Below, one piece after another: positions 26,347 to 37,094 of a DNA stretch of 60,775 nt (position 1 is the stretch's first letter; every line of letters begins with the position of its first letter). The position numbers and the translations under genes were made by a program. Source of the stretch: Candidatus Gastranaerophilales bacterium. GTDB taxonomy: Bacteria; Cyanobacteriota; Vampirovibrionia; Gastranaerophilales; Gastranaerophilaceae. The stretch covers positions 1-60,775 of the forward strand of contig CANRHZ010000007.1 of NCBI GenBank assembly GCA_947630535.1. The letters are read 5' to 3'. The notes beneath the pieces were generated by a model. The model ran no database searches, was not told the origin of the DNA, and saw only the letters and a program-made list of their open reading frames with translations.

Positions 26347-27468
26347 ATGGCAAATTCAAAAAAACTTTTTATCATAACCGGCGATTATTCAGGTGACAAG
26401 CATGCCCTATTTACGGTTAATGAATTAAAAAGGCAAAATCCCGATTTAATAATTGAGGGCATAGGCGGAATAAATCTTCAAAAAGCGGGAATTAAATTGT
26501 TTTGTAATCAGGACAAAATGAACGGGATGGGAATTTCTTTTTCATCCGTTATTAATCATATTCTCCTTGCAAAAAGGCTTTTATCCTACCTGAAAAATGA
26601 ATACAAGCCTGACCTTGTTCTTTTGATTGATTACGGGGGATTTAACTTAAGAATATCAGAGGAATTAAAAAAACTTAAGATTAAAACCTTTTATTTTATC
26701 CCCCCTCAAATTTGGGCTTCAAGACCATGGCGAATTAAAAAGATAAAGAAAAATATAGACAGGGTTTTTACAATTTTTCCTTTTGAAAAAGAGTATTATG
26801 AAAAAGAGGGAATAAATTCGCTTTATGTCGGACACCCTTTGTTGAAAGAATTAAAAGAGCCTGTTAAAAAAGAGGAATTTTTCAGAGCAAACGGGCTTGA
26901 TATGAATAAAAAACTGATAGGGGTTTTCCCCGGGTCAAGAAAATTTGAGATAAAATTTCTTTTCAAAATATTCGAAAAAGCCGCTAAAATAATTGAAAAG
27001 AAATTGGATAATGTTCAATTTGTGTTTTCAAAATCCGAGAATTTACCATTCGATATATATAAAACCGATTATAAAGTTCTAAAAGGAAACAGTCATGACC
27101 TTTTAGCTTCATCCGATTTTTTAATACTTGCCTCGGGTACGGTTGCACTTGAAGCGGCACTTTATAAAACACCAATGCTTATTGCATATAGGGGCCCTTT
27201 CTTATTTTATCTTATCTACCTTCTTGTAAGGACAATTAACAAGGCATGTCTTGTAAACATAATAACAAAGAAAGATATAGTACCCGAGTTTTTAATGTTT
27301 GATGCAAACCCGAATAGAATTGCGCAATGTGCCATAAAATACCTGAGCGATAGCAGCCTTTTTGATAAGCAAATATCAGGCTTAATTGAAACGAGAAATC
27401 TTTTGGGAAATTCAGACTGTGCTAAAATTGTTGCAAATGAAATAATTAAGGAGTTATATAATGGCTAA
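26347..27468 (+). CDS. lpxB: Lipid-A-disaccharide synthase
   Basis: LpxB, a GT19 glycosyltransferase at the inner membrane, joins lipid X and UDP-diacylglucosamine. The 373-residue protein has ITGDYSGDKHA (usually AGExSGD; the Glu is changed to Asp-Tyr here), GIGGINLQKAG, LLIDYGGFNLRISE, YFIPPQIWASRPWRIKKI, VGHPLL, GVFPGSRKFEI and a C-terminal donor site with ASGTVALEAAL. It overlaps pgsA by 8 bases. Confidence 0.93.
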   Translation: MANSKKLFIITGDYSGDKHALFTVNELKRQNPDLIIEGIGGINLQKAGIKLFCNQDKMNGMGISFSSVINHILLAKRLLSYLKNEYKPDLVLLIDYGGFNLRISEELKKLKIKTFYFIPPQIWASRPWRIKKIKKNIDRVFTIFPFEKEYYEKEGINSLYVGHPLLKELKEPVKKEEFFRANGLDMNKKLIGVFPGSRKFEIKFLFKIFEKAAKIIEKKLDNVQFVFSKSENLPFDIYKTDYKVLKGNSHDLLASSDFLILASGTVALEAALYKTPMLIAYRGPFLFYLIYLLVRTINKACLVNIITKKDIVPEFLMFDANPNRIAQCAIKYLSDSSLFDKQISGLIETRNLLGNSDCAKIVANEIIKELYNG

Positions 27469-28057
27469 TATTATTACGTTATCAAGAATTATTCTTGCAT
27501 TTATTGCTATGGGGCTTTTATTTATTAATTCTCCGCAAAAATTTGCTTATGCCCATATATCCGTTATTTTGACCATTTTTGTTATGTGGTTTGACGGACT
27601 TGACGGCTACATTGCAAGAAAATTTCACGAAACATCAAAACTTGGTGCCGTACTTGATATTATGGGGGATAGAATAGTTGAAAACCTTTATTGGATTACT
27701 TTTTCGTCTTTGGGATGGATAAGCCCGATTGTCCCCGTTATTGTGTTAACAAGGGGTATCATAACAGACTCCTTAAGAAGTCTTGCACTTGAACAGGGGT
27801 ATACCCCGTTTGGTGAGAAAACAATGATGCAGGGAAAAATTGCAAAATTTATTGTTGCTTCCAATTTTTCAAGGTTTACCTATGCCGTATGCAAGGCGGT
27901 TGCCTTTTTCTTTATGATTTTAGGGCACATACCGCATGAATTTTTATACAAGGCTACAATTCTTCAAATCGGTATTATTTGTACCTATATATCAGTAGCA
28001 TTCTGTGTTTTAAGGGGTCTGCCCGTTATCTTTGAAAGTAAGAGATTTTTGAAATAA
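27461..28057 (+). CDS. pgsA: CDP-alcohol phosphatidyltransferase (PgsA-like)
   Basis: Makes phosphatidylglycerophosphate from CDP-diacylglycerol and glycerol 3-phosphate. The 198-residue membrane protein has the full CDP-alcohol motif: DGLDGYIARKF...GAVLDIMGDR, with all four metal-binding Asp. About five membrane segments follow. It overlaps lpxB by 8 bases and shares one base with trmL (TAATG). Confidence 0.88.
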   Translation: MANIITLSRIILAFIAMGLLFINSPQKFAYAHISVILTIFVMWFDGLDGYIARKFHETSKLGAVLDIMGDRIVENLYWITFSSLGWISPIVPVIVLTRGIITDSLRSLALEQGYTPFGEKTMMQGKIAKFIVASNFSRFTYAVCKAVAFFFMILGHIPHEFLYKATILQIGIICTYISVAFCVLRGLPVIFESKRFLK

Positions 28058-28527
28058 TGAAAAGTTACTTAAATATTGTGTTATTTGAGCCCGAAATTCC
28101 TCAAAACACCGGAAACATTTCAAGACTTTGCGCATGCACAAATGCTAAATTGTTTCTTGTCGGGCGTTTGGGGTTTAGTATAACCGATAAAAATCTTAAA
28201 AGGTCGGGGCTTGATTATTGGGATAAGGTTGAAATTGAACATATAATAGATTTTGATGAATTTGAGAAAATGTTTCCGATTGAAAATAACCCCTACTACC
28301 TTTTTACGACAAAGACGGACAAAAAATATACGGATGTTGAATATAAAGAGGGCTCTTTTTTAATATACGGCCCCGAGACAAGGGGTATCCCAGAAGATAT
28401 TTTAAGGAAATATAAAGAAAATAATGTTACAATACCAATGAAGAAAAATCTAAGAAGTTTAAATCTCTCAAACAGTGTTGCAATTGGGGCTTATGAAGCA
28501 ATAAGACAGTTCGGGGGAATTAAATAA
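28057..28527 (+). CDS. trmL: tRNA (cytidine(34)-2'-O)-methyltransferase
   Basis: A SPOUT methyltransferase that modifies the wobble base of tRNA-Leu. The 156-residue protein has the family knot motifs FEPEIPQNTGNISRLCACT, FLIYGPETRGIPED and LRSLNLSNSVAIGAYEA. Short length is typical of TrmL. It overlaps the stop codon of pgsA by one base. Confidence 0.92.
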   Translation: MKSYLNIVLFEPEIPQNTGNISRLCACTNAKLFLVGRLGFSITDKNLKRSGLDYWDKVEIEHIIDFDEFEKMFPIENNPYYLFTTKTDKKYTDVEYKEGSFLIYGPETRGIPEDILRKYKENNVTIPMKKNLRSLNLSNSVAIGAYEAIRQFGGIK

Positions 28528-28539
28528 GGGGAAAAGACA

Positions 28540-29424
28540 ATGGCAGATAATTTGATTAAGGCTGATATATTCTATGTATCAAAGCTTCTTCCAAAAAGAC
28601 AAGAAAATTCAAATAAAGACACCTTTGGTACGGTTTTAAATTTTTCAGGCTCAATATATTATTCGGGTGCTGCGTACTTTAGTTCAATTTCAGCCCTAAA
28701 AGCAGGTGCGGGGCTTGTTAAATTGGCATCCGAATCAAGCGTTATAAATAGGGTCGCTTCAATGTCTTATGATATAACCTTTATTGACTTAGGACAAAAC
28801 GATTACGGCACAATTCCAAAAGATTCCGTTAAATATATTAAAAACCTTAAAACCCCATCATCTGTTATTGTAGGGTGCGGAATTTCAACCTTGCAGCCTG
28901 CAAGAGAATTTATTTTAAAACTTTTATCTTTTTATAAAGACACGGATGTCCCCATTATTATTGATGCAGATGCCATTAATATAATTTCTGCGGAAAAAAA
29001 CCCGCCCATACCCGTTAATTCGGTTATGACACCGCATGTAAAAGAATTGTCAAGGCTTATAAAAAAAGAAGTATCAGAAATTGAAAAAGATAAAGTATAT
29101 TGGGCAAAGTATGCCTCGGAGCAATACGATTGCATTATTGTCTTAAAAGGTAAAGATACGGTTATTTCTATTCCAAATGGCCCCGTTATAATAACTTCAA
29201 CGGGCAACTCCTCTTTATCTCATGCGGGAACCGGAGATATCTTATCAGGCATGATAGCGGGATTTGCAGCTCAAAAAGTAAAATTGGAAGATGCATGTAC
29301 GCTTGCAACATATATCCATGGCAGAGCGGGCGAACTTGCAAGCAGAAAATTAACCGAATATTCAACTTTGGCATCCGATGTAATTGAATTTATTCCGGAT
29401 GCCATAAAAGAACTTATGATTTAA
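28540..29424 (+). CDS. nnrD: ADP/ATP-dependent NAD(P)H-hydrate dehydratase
   Basis: Repairs hydrated NAD(P)H, acting together with an epimerase (NnrE). The 294-residue protein is the stand-alone YjeF C-terminal domain, ribokinase-like: LNFSGSIYYSGAAYFSSISALKAGAG in outline, IIDADAINII, TPHVKELSRL, VLKGKDTVI and the catalytic SHAGTGDILSGMIAGF. No NnrE domain is fused. It is the last gene of the lptC-to-nnrD cluster; a hairpin follows. Confidence 0.9.
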   Translation: MADNLIKADIFYVSKLLPKRQENSNKDTFGTVLNFSGSIYYSGAAYFSSISALKAGAGLVKLASESSVINRVASMSYDITFIDLGQNDYGTIPKDSVKYIKNLKTPSSVIVGCGISTLQPAREFILKLLSFYKDTDVPIIIDADAINIISAEKNPPIPVNSVMTPHVKELSRLIKKEVSEIEKDKVYWAKYASEQYDCIIVLKGKDTVISIPNGPVIITSTGNSSLSHAGTGDILSGMIAGFAAQKVKLEDACTLATYIHGRAGELASRKLTEYSTLASDVIEFIPDAIKELMI

Positions 29425-29436
29425 TATAAAACAACG

Positions 29437-29460
29437 GGACTCTTAAAAATTTAAGAGTCC
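29437..29460. terminator. Hairpin between nnrD and the SLH-protein gene
   Basis: A perfect inverted repeat, GGACTCTTAAA / TTTAAGAGTCC with a 2-base loop, between convergent genes. A T-run is short, so termination efficiency is uncertain. Confidence 0.65.
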
Positions 29461-29528
29461 TCATTGTTCAAAGGAGGTTAAAACAACAAAAACCAGCCTT
29501 TTTTTATTTTATGTTTTTTAAAGTTGTT

Positions 29529-31487
29529 TTATTTGTTACCGAAAGCGATTGTAACTCTTTCTTTGGGGTTAACCCTTGAAATTCTGTTACCTGAACCGTC
29601 TACAAGATAGGTAAGTTCATCTGCGGTATTTTGGAATAAGCCCATAGTACCTGACAAGGCAGTTCTTGTAAGGTCAATAGGAGCTTTAATGGTGGTTTTA
29701 ATGCCATCACCGTAGCTTCTGAATGCACCTTTAAAGTTGCCGGATATAATTTCTCCGGTACCTGTACCGGCCTGATCAAATAAAGCTTCAGATGCGTTAC
29801 CTAAACCTACGAGCATACCGCCCACCGTTCTTCCTACATTACCTAAGGTTGAACCGACAAAGGTAAACGGCATTTCTATTAATCTTACAAGTACATTCAT
29901 ATCTTTGCGTTTTTCAACACGTGCGGTAAGTACTTGTTTCGGAAGTGCCTGCTTACATCCGTCGCAGCCGATAATTTCGGTAAATGCAAGTTTTAAACCG
30001 CCGTCATCACATTTAGAAGGTCTCATTACTTCGGTTACTTTACCGTTTACACGGCTTCCTGCGGGGTATGTAACTCCGTTAATCGTAATTTCATGGCAAG
30101 TTTCAGCCTGAAATCTTTCGCCAACGTTAGCGTTTTTGGAGTTGATTATATCTTTCATTTTTAATGATAGCGTAGGTATGCAAACGGGTGTTTCTTTTTC
30201 AACAAAAGTTGCCTGAGTTGGCCCTATGGCAGTTTTTGTCGAATCGCCGTTAACGTCATATCCGCCTGCCACTCTGATATTTTGAAGCATAGATGAAACT
30301 TCTGCTCTTGTGGCTTTATCTTGAGGTCTGATTTTGTTTGTTGCGTAACTGTCTTTAAGAGCACCGTTGTCAATTGCCTTTGCAACATGTTCTTTTGCCC
30401 ATGAAGGAACAAGGTTTCCGTCCTGATATTTTCCTAATATTTCATCTGCCTTGCAAGCATCCATAGGGCAATTTATACCTTTTGATATTATTGTCATAGC
30501 TTCAGATCTTGTTATGGGGCTGTTGGGGTGGAATTTACCATCGGGATGCCCTGCTATCATATCTGCTGAAACACCTTTGTTTATTGCTTCGTAAGCCCAG
30601 TGGTGTTTTGACACATCACTAAAGTCACCTGATTGTGTCATTGGTGTATTTTCAAGATTGTATCCTTTAACCACCATTGAAGCCATTTCGGCACGTGAGA
30701 TGTTTCTGTTTGGTTTAAATAAATCGTCGGGGTATCCGACTACTACGCATTGGTCGGTTAATCTGTTAATGTCCTCGCTTGCCCAATAACCGTTGGGAAC
30801 ATCAGGGTATTTTTGCCCCATAATGCCTGACATGTTTGCAGCTGCACCTGTTTGGCATCCGCAAGAAGGTTTAAGGGGTTCCATTTCTTTATAAATTGCC
30901 TTCATTGTATTGGGCGATTGAATGTTGGGTTCGGGGCAGCAATCAGTTTTAGGAAGAATTTTTTCGTCTAAAATCGGAGCTGCGGCACCCGTTAAACAGT
31001 TGTCCTCTATGGGAACACCCGAAATTTTAGTTGCAAGATTGTTATCTTTAATTGTTGCGGAATTATTCAATTCGCCCACAACCGCATTATTTGCAGGGGA
31101 ATAAACCGCACCGGGGTATGCGTATGTTTGAAGATTCATATCCGATTTGTATTCATAGCATCCTTGCTGGCATTTCGATTTTTCGCAATTGCAATCGTTA
31201 GTTGGTTGTTTGCACGTGTCGCATGGAGCCGCTGCCCCCGTCGAACACGGGTCGCACTTTTTTGATGAGAAAATATTAATCCTGTCAAAAAAGCTTTTTT
31301 TCTTACATTTACAAGCATCCATCTTTTTATGGCACTTGTTGCAGGTTGCAACATTGGGTGTTACAATCTGTTGAGATTCAACGGGGCAAGCTCCGCCCGT
31401 TGCGCATGCAGCAAAGCTTACAGGAACCGTAAAGGCAAAGACCGTAGCTGCTGCCGTTGCTGTTAGTAAAAATTTTTTAATGGTCAT
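29529..31487 (-). CDS. SLH-domain surface protein with Cys-rich N-terminus
   Basis: A 652-residue secreted protein. A signal peptide (1-27, ending SFA-A) is followed by a Cys-rich region (about 27-120) with CxxC pairs (CNKCHKK, CDTCKQ, CDPC). Short motifs C-x-TG-A-A/C-P recur (CATGGACP, CSTGAAAP, CLTGAAAP, CQTGAAAN). Three SLH domains at about 230-400 contain YPDVPNGYWASEDINRL, FSDVSKHHWAYEAINKG and WAKEHVAKAIDNGAL; SLH domains bind pyruvylated cell-wall polymers. The C-terminal 220 residues have hydrophobic Gly-rich stretches (TVGGMLVGLGNASEALF) and could anchor it in the outer membrane. Good ribosome site AAAGGAGG. Preceded by a structured leader. Confidence 0.85.
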   Translation of the reverse strand: MTIKKFLLTATAAATVFAFTVPVSFAACATGGACPVESQQIVTPNVATCNKCHKKMDACKCKKKSFFDRINIFSSKKCDPCSTGAAAPCDTCKQPTNDCNCEKSKCQQGCYEYKSDMNLQTYAYPGAVYSPANNAVVGELNNSATIKDNNLATKISGVPIEDNCLTGAAAPILDEKILPKTDCCPEPNIQSPNTMKAIYKEMEPLKPSCGCQTGAAANMSGIMGQKYPDVPNGYWASEDINRLTDQCVVVGYPDDLFKPNRNISRAEMASMVVKGYNLENTPMTQSGDFSDVSKHHWAYEAINKGVSADMIAGHPDGKFHPNSPITRSEAMTIISKGINCPMDACKADEILGKYQDGNLVPSWAKEHVAKAIDNGALKDSYATNKIRPQDKATRAEVSSMLQNIRVAGGYDVNGDSTKTAIGPTQATFVEKETPVCIPTLSLKMKDIINSKNANVGERFQAETCHEITINGVTYPAGSRVNGKVTEVMRPSKCDDGGLKLAFTEIIGCDGCKQALPKQVLTARVEKRKDMNVLVRLIEMPFTFVGSTLGNVGRTVGGMLVGLGNASEALFDQAGTGTGEIISGNFKGAFRSYGDGIKTTIKAPIDLTRTALSGTMGLFQNTADELTYLVDGSGNRISRVNPKERVTIAFGNK

Positions 31488-31525
31488 CTTTCCTCCTTTA
31501 TTAAAGAAATATTTTGTTTAATGCA

Positions 31526-31572
31526 AAAAGTGCATAATTAACATTTAATCTTTAAATGAATTATGCACTTTT
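31526..31572 (-). terminator. Long hairpin with T-run upstream of the SLH gene
   Basis: Arms AAAAGTGCATAATT (31526-31539) and AATTATGCACTTTT (31559-31572) are perfectly complementary, and inside them CATTTAA and TTAAATG pair as well, leaving a 3-base loop. On the minus strand the hairpin ends in TTTTT, so it can terminate transcripts 39 bases before the SLH start. It may end the transcript of the 31699 gene or attenuate SLH expression. Confidence 0.7.
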
Positions 31573-31590
31573 AAAATATTATCTTCATTG

Positions 31591-31678
31591 CCGATAGGGG
31601 CTATCTTTATGGATTATCTTATTTATAAGTTATTGTACTTTATGCTAAGCTTTAAACTTGAACCCCTTAATTTATCGG
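31591..31678 (-). ncRNA. Candidate structured RNA upstream of the SLH gene
   Basis: CCGATAGGGG (31591-31600) can pair with CCCC (31663-31666) and TATCGG (31673-31678): 6 + 4 base pairs closing a domain of about 88 bases, with a 6-base bulge. The enclosed part holds smaller inverted repeats such as CTTATTTATAAG. A terminator-like hairpin follows on the minus strand before the SLH start, which is a riboswitch-like layout. No known riboswitch family fits. It could instead be the 3' untranslated region of the HEAT-like gene. Confidence 0.4.
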
Positions 31679-31686
31679 AATAAAAG

Positions 31687-31698
31687 GAGGTTTATTTA
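31687..31698 (-). promoter_or_regulatory. Possible anti-Shine-Dalgarno element in the SLH leader
   Basis: On the minus strand CCTCCTTTTATT lies about 200 bases upstream of the SLH ribosome site AATAAAGGAGG and is complementary to it apart from one extra T. If both are on one mRNA, they could pair and hide the ribosome site. Confidence 0.3.
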
Positions 31699-32025
31699 TT
31701 ATATTGTTCCCGTAATTTCTTGGATAATATAGTTTGCAACCCAGGAGAAATTTTTGTTTGAATCAGATAAATTCTTAAGCGGGGAAATTGCAGCCTCTCC
31801 AATTCTAATTAAGCTCATTGCGCTAATTCCTCTTTGAACACCTTTTGAATCGGTTAATTTATTGATGAGAAAATCTATAGCATCAGCTCCAAAGCTAACT
31901 ATTTCGTTTTCAATCATGCTCTTTTGGGAGTTATCAGCCCCTTCAAGCTCTTGAAAAAGAGATGTTAAACGTGATTTTATATTGTTGATTTCCAAAATGG
32001 AACCGTTTGTCAATACTGCCTGCAT
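31699..32025 (-). CDS. Small HEAT-repeat-like protein
   Basis: A 108-residue protein with a helical pattern of the HEAT/PBS-lyase type in its C-terminal half: FGADAIDFLINKL, GVQRGISAMSLIRIGEAAISPLKNL. Such short HEAT proteins occur in cyanobacteria but the function here is unknown. Ribosome site AAAGGAG is well spaced. It is divergent from eno, with an 18-bp palindrome between the two. Confidence 0.65.
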   Translation of the reverse strand: MQAVLTNGSILEINNIKSRLTSLFQELEGADNSQKSMIENEIVSFGADAIDFLINKLTDSKGVQRGISAMSLIRIGEAAISPLKNLSDSNKNFSWVANYIIQEITGTI

Positions 32026-32108
32026 TATTTCTCCTTTGTTAACTTTATTTTATGTTTTGAATTATAGACTAAAAAATTACAAAAACCCTTTTTTTTAATA
32101 CAATCTTT

Positions 32109-32126
32109 ATATCTTTATAAAGATAT
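32109..32126. promoter_or_regulatory. 18-bp perfect palindrome between the HEAT-like gene and eno
   Basis: ATATCTTTATAAAGATAT is its own reverse complement. Lying in the divergent intergenic region it may be an operator for a dimeric regulator of one or both genes. AT-rich palindromes also arise by chance more often in such DNA. Confidence 0.35.
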
Positions 32127-32190
32127 GTATGATTGGTCAATTGTTCCTTTTTAAAATTCCTGTTTATTTTTATAAAAAAAGGAATTTTTT

Positions 32191-33537
32191 ATGGACTGTT
32201 TAATTAAAAATGTGTATGGCTATCAAATACTTGATTCAAGAGGAAACCCTACAATTAAGGTTGAAATTGAACTTTATGGCGGAATAAAAGCTTATGCGTC
32301 CGTTCCTTCGGGAGCATCCGTCGGAAAAAAAGAGGCTCTTGAATTAAGAGATAAAGACATTTCTTTTTATTTGGGCCGAGGAGTACACGGTGCAATTTCA
32401 AATATTAATGAAAAAATATCAAAGCTCATTATTGATAAACCCGTGATTGAGCAGGGCAAAATTGATGATATTTTAATTGAAGCGGACGGTACGGAAAATA
32501 AAAGCAACTTTGGCGCAAATGCAATGCTTGGGGTGTCTTTAGCATGTGCAAGGTGTGCTTCTATATATTTAAATATTCCTCTTTATGAGTATTTGGGCGG
32601 AATTTTCGGAAATATACTGCCTTGCGTTATGGTAAATATAATAAATGGGGGAGCACATGCGGATAACAGTCTTGATTTTCAGGAATTTATGATAACTCCG
32701 ACGGGTGCCATAAACTTTTCTCAAGGGTTAAGGATGGTAAGTGAAACTTTCCATGCCCTAAAAAATATTTTAAAAAAACAAAACGAGATAACCTCTCTTG
32801 GGGATGAGGGCGGGTTTGCTCCAAATTTAAAAACTAATAAAGATGCCCTTGATTTAATTTTAGAAGCCATAAAAAAAGCGGGATATTCCACGGATGAAAT
32901 TAAAATATGCCTTGATGTTGCATCAAGCGAACTTTATAAGGACGGAAAATACGAAATAAAATCGGAAAACCTCACCTTATCGAGTGCCGAGATGGTAAAA
33001 TACCTCAAACACTTATGTGAAGATTACCCGATTATCTCAATTGAAGACGGTATGGCCGAAGATGATTATGAGGGGTGGAGAATTTTAACGGATGAATTAG
33101 GTGAAAAGTGCCTTCTTGTCGGAGATGATTTATTTGTCACAAACTCTAAACTTTTAATAGAAGGGATGCAAGAAAAAATTGCAAATGCCATTTTAATTAA
33201 ACCAAACCAGATAGGAACCTTAAGCGAAACTTTAAATACAATTCAGCTTGCAAAATTGGGAGGGTATAAAACCATAATATCTCATAGATCAGGTGAAACC
33301 ACAGACACTTTTATATCCGATTTAGCCGTGGGAGTTAATTCGGGGCTTATTAAAACAGGTTCAATTTCAAGAGGGGAGAGAATTTGTAAATACAACAGGC
33401 TCCTTGAAATTGAAAAAGAGATAAATGAAAAAAATCCGTATACAAATCCCCCCTTTAACTATTTGGGGGAAAATTCCTTTTATAAATACGGATATAAAAA
33501 CTGTTCATGCAACTTCGGGTGCAACAAAAGAAACTAG
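32191..33537 (+). CDS. eno: Enolase
   Basis: Interconverts 2-phosphoglycerate and phosphoenolpyruvate in glycolysis. The 448-residue protein has SRGNPT, GAHADNSLDFQEFMI, SLGDEGGFAPNL, SIEDGMAEDDYEGW, LVGDDLFVTN, AILIKPNQIGTLSE and ISHRSGETTDTFI, covering metal ligands and the catalytic Glu and Lys. The C-terminus is unusual: after the normal end it adds a Cys-rich tail NCSCNFGCNKRN. A hairpin (AAAATTCC ... GGAATTTT) overlaps the ribosome site AAGGAA just before the ATG. It is convergent with gyrB, 4 bases apart. Confidence 0.94.
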   Translation: MDCLIKNVYGYQILDSRGNPTIKVEIELYGGIKAYASVPSGASVGKKEALELRDKDISFYLGRGVHGAISNINEKISKLIIDKPVIEQGKIDDILIEADGTENKSNFGANAMLGVSLACARCASIYLNIPLYEYLGGIFGNILPCVMVNIINGGAHADNSLDFQEFMITPTGAINFSQGLRMVSETFHALKNILKKQNEITSLGDEGGFAPNLKTNKDALDLILEAIKKAGYSTDEIKICLDVASSELYKDGKYEIKSENLTLSSAEMVKYLKHLCEDYPIISIEDGMAEDDYEGWRILTDELGEKCLLVGDDLFVTNSKLLIEGMQEKIANAILIKPNQIGTLSETLNTIQLAKLGGYKTIISHRSGETTDTFISDLAVGVNSGLIKTGSISRGERICKYNRLLEIEKEINEKNPYTNPPFNYLGENSFYKYGYKNCSCNFGCNKRN

Positions 33538-33541
33538 ATTT

Positions 33542-36028
<2,487 letters not shown>

Positions 36029-36105
36029 TTACTACAAAGTAGAGCGTTTGCAAATTCTGAAATAATTTGGGATATAAAAATGTTATAAAGATTTTTATTT
36101 TAATA

Positions 36106-36138
36106 TTGACATATGTAATAGTTTGTTTTAGTATTACA
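36106..36138 (+). promoter_or_regulatory. Consensus promoter with overlapping inverted-repeat operator
   Basis: TTGACA (36106-36111), 17 bases, then TAGTAT (36129-36134). A perfect inverted repeat TGTAATA (36114-36120) / TATTACA (36132-36138), 11 bases apart, covers the spacer and -10 box. A dimeric repressor bound there would block the polymerase. This is the best -35 element seen in the window. Confidence 0.6.
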
Positions 36139-36155
36139 AACGTGGAGGAAAACAA

Positions 36156-36374
36156 ATGATACGCCCTATAGTTACCGCAAATCAGGTTATTGCAAATAAA
36201 ACACAGGTAAGACCCATGTTTATGGGAATGAAAAATTCTATGAAATTAAATAATGCTTATAAAAATTCCGATATGGGAGCTGATTCATCTATTAAGGGTG
36301 AAAAGCTTGATATAAACTGTGAAGGATGCAGATTATATAACCTTAACGGGAACAAAGTTAATTACTTTGCATAA
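36156..36374 (+). CDS. Small CxxC protein (72 aa)
   Basis: A 72-residue protein with a strong ribosome site (GGAGG) and its own promoter-operator. It is basic at the N-terminus and has one CEGC motif (about residue 55) that could bind metal or act in redox chemistry. No membrane segment and no match I know. A terminator follows, so it is a single-gene, apparently regulated unit between gyrB and ribE. Confidence 0.65.
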   Translation: MIRPIVTANQVIANKTQVRPMFMGMKNSMKLNNAYKNSDMGADSSIKGEKLDINCEGCRLYNLNGNKVNYFA

Positions 36375-36404
36375 AAGTTTTATAGCTAAAAATCGAATTT
36401 AAAT

Positions 36405-36434
36405 AAAAAATGCACTTTAAAAGGTGCATTTTTT
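36405..36434 (+). terminator. Intrinsic terminator after the CxxC gene
   Basis: AAAAAATGCAC / GTGCATTTTTT, perfectly paired, loop of 8, with a T-run. It ends 16 bases before the ribE ATG, so ribE must be transcribed either by read-through or from a very close start. Confidence 0.85.
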
Positions 36435-36450
36435 ATGGTATTTTTTTCTT

Positions 36451-37077
36451 ATGTTTACAGGTTTAATTGAAGATATAGGAAAGATTTATAAGATAGAAAC
36501 CTTAAATCAGGGAAAGAGGTTTTTTATTGAGCTTAGTATGGATACCTTTGAAATTAAAATCGGGGATTCAATTTCAATAAACGGGGCATGCCAGACGGTG
36601 ACGGAAAAAAACGGCAAAATTTTAACCTTTGAGGCTATGTTTGAAACTTTGAAAAGAACAAATTTCAACTGTTTAAAAAAGGGAGATTTTGTTAATATAG
36701 AAAGAGCAATGCTTTTAAATTCAAGACTGGACGGGCATTTGGTATCGGGACATGTTGACCTTACCGCTAAATTAAAACACATAAAAGAAGAAGGTATTGC
36801 AAAAGTTTTCGGGTTTGAATCCGACACTTCTTTATTGGTTGAAAAGGGCTCTGTTTCAATAAACGGGGTAAGCTTAACCGTAAGCGGGCTTTATGAATCG
36901 GGTTTTGAAGTTTCACTTCTTCCCCACACTCTTAAAAACACCAATTTTAAATACCTTAAAATCAACGATTACGTTAATATTGAATTTGACATGATTTCAA
37001 AGTATGTAAAAAAAATTCTAAAAAAAGATGAAAAATCAAAAATAACGGAAGAATTTTTGATTGAAAACGGTTTTTAA
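36451..37077 (+). CDS. ribE: Riboflavin synthase alpha subunit
   Basis: Dismutates two 6,7-dimethyl-8-ribityllumazine molecules to riboflavin. The 208-residue protein begins MFTGLIEDIG, the invariant family start, and repeats the lumazine-binding domain: first half GDSISINGACQTVT and DGHLVSGHVD, second half KGSVSINGVSLTVSG. An in-frame ATG at 36424 lies inside the terminator, so 36451 is the start; no ribosome site is evident. ribBA follows after 17 bases. No FMN riboswitch is present in the short upstream gap. Confidence 0.93.
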   Translation: MFTGLIEDIGKIYKIETLNQGKRFFIELSMDTFEIKIGDSISINGACQTVTEKNGKILTFEAMFETLKRTNFNCLKKGDFVNIERAMLLNSRLDGHLVSGHVDLTAKLKHIKEEGIAKVFGFESDTSLLVEKGSVSINGVSLTVSGLYESGFEVSLLPHTLKNTNFKYLKINDYVNIEFDMISKYVKKILKKDEKSKITEEFLIENGF

Positions 37078-37094
37078 ACAAGAAGGAAAAAACA

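Noticed and set aside
36375-36450. FMN riboswitch before ribE
   Set aside because: The gap has only a terminator hairpin and none of the conserved FMN-aptamer sequence; it is too short.
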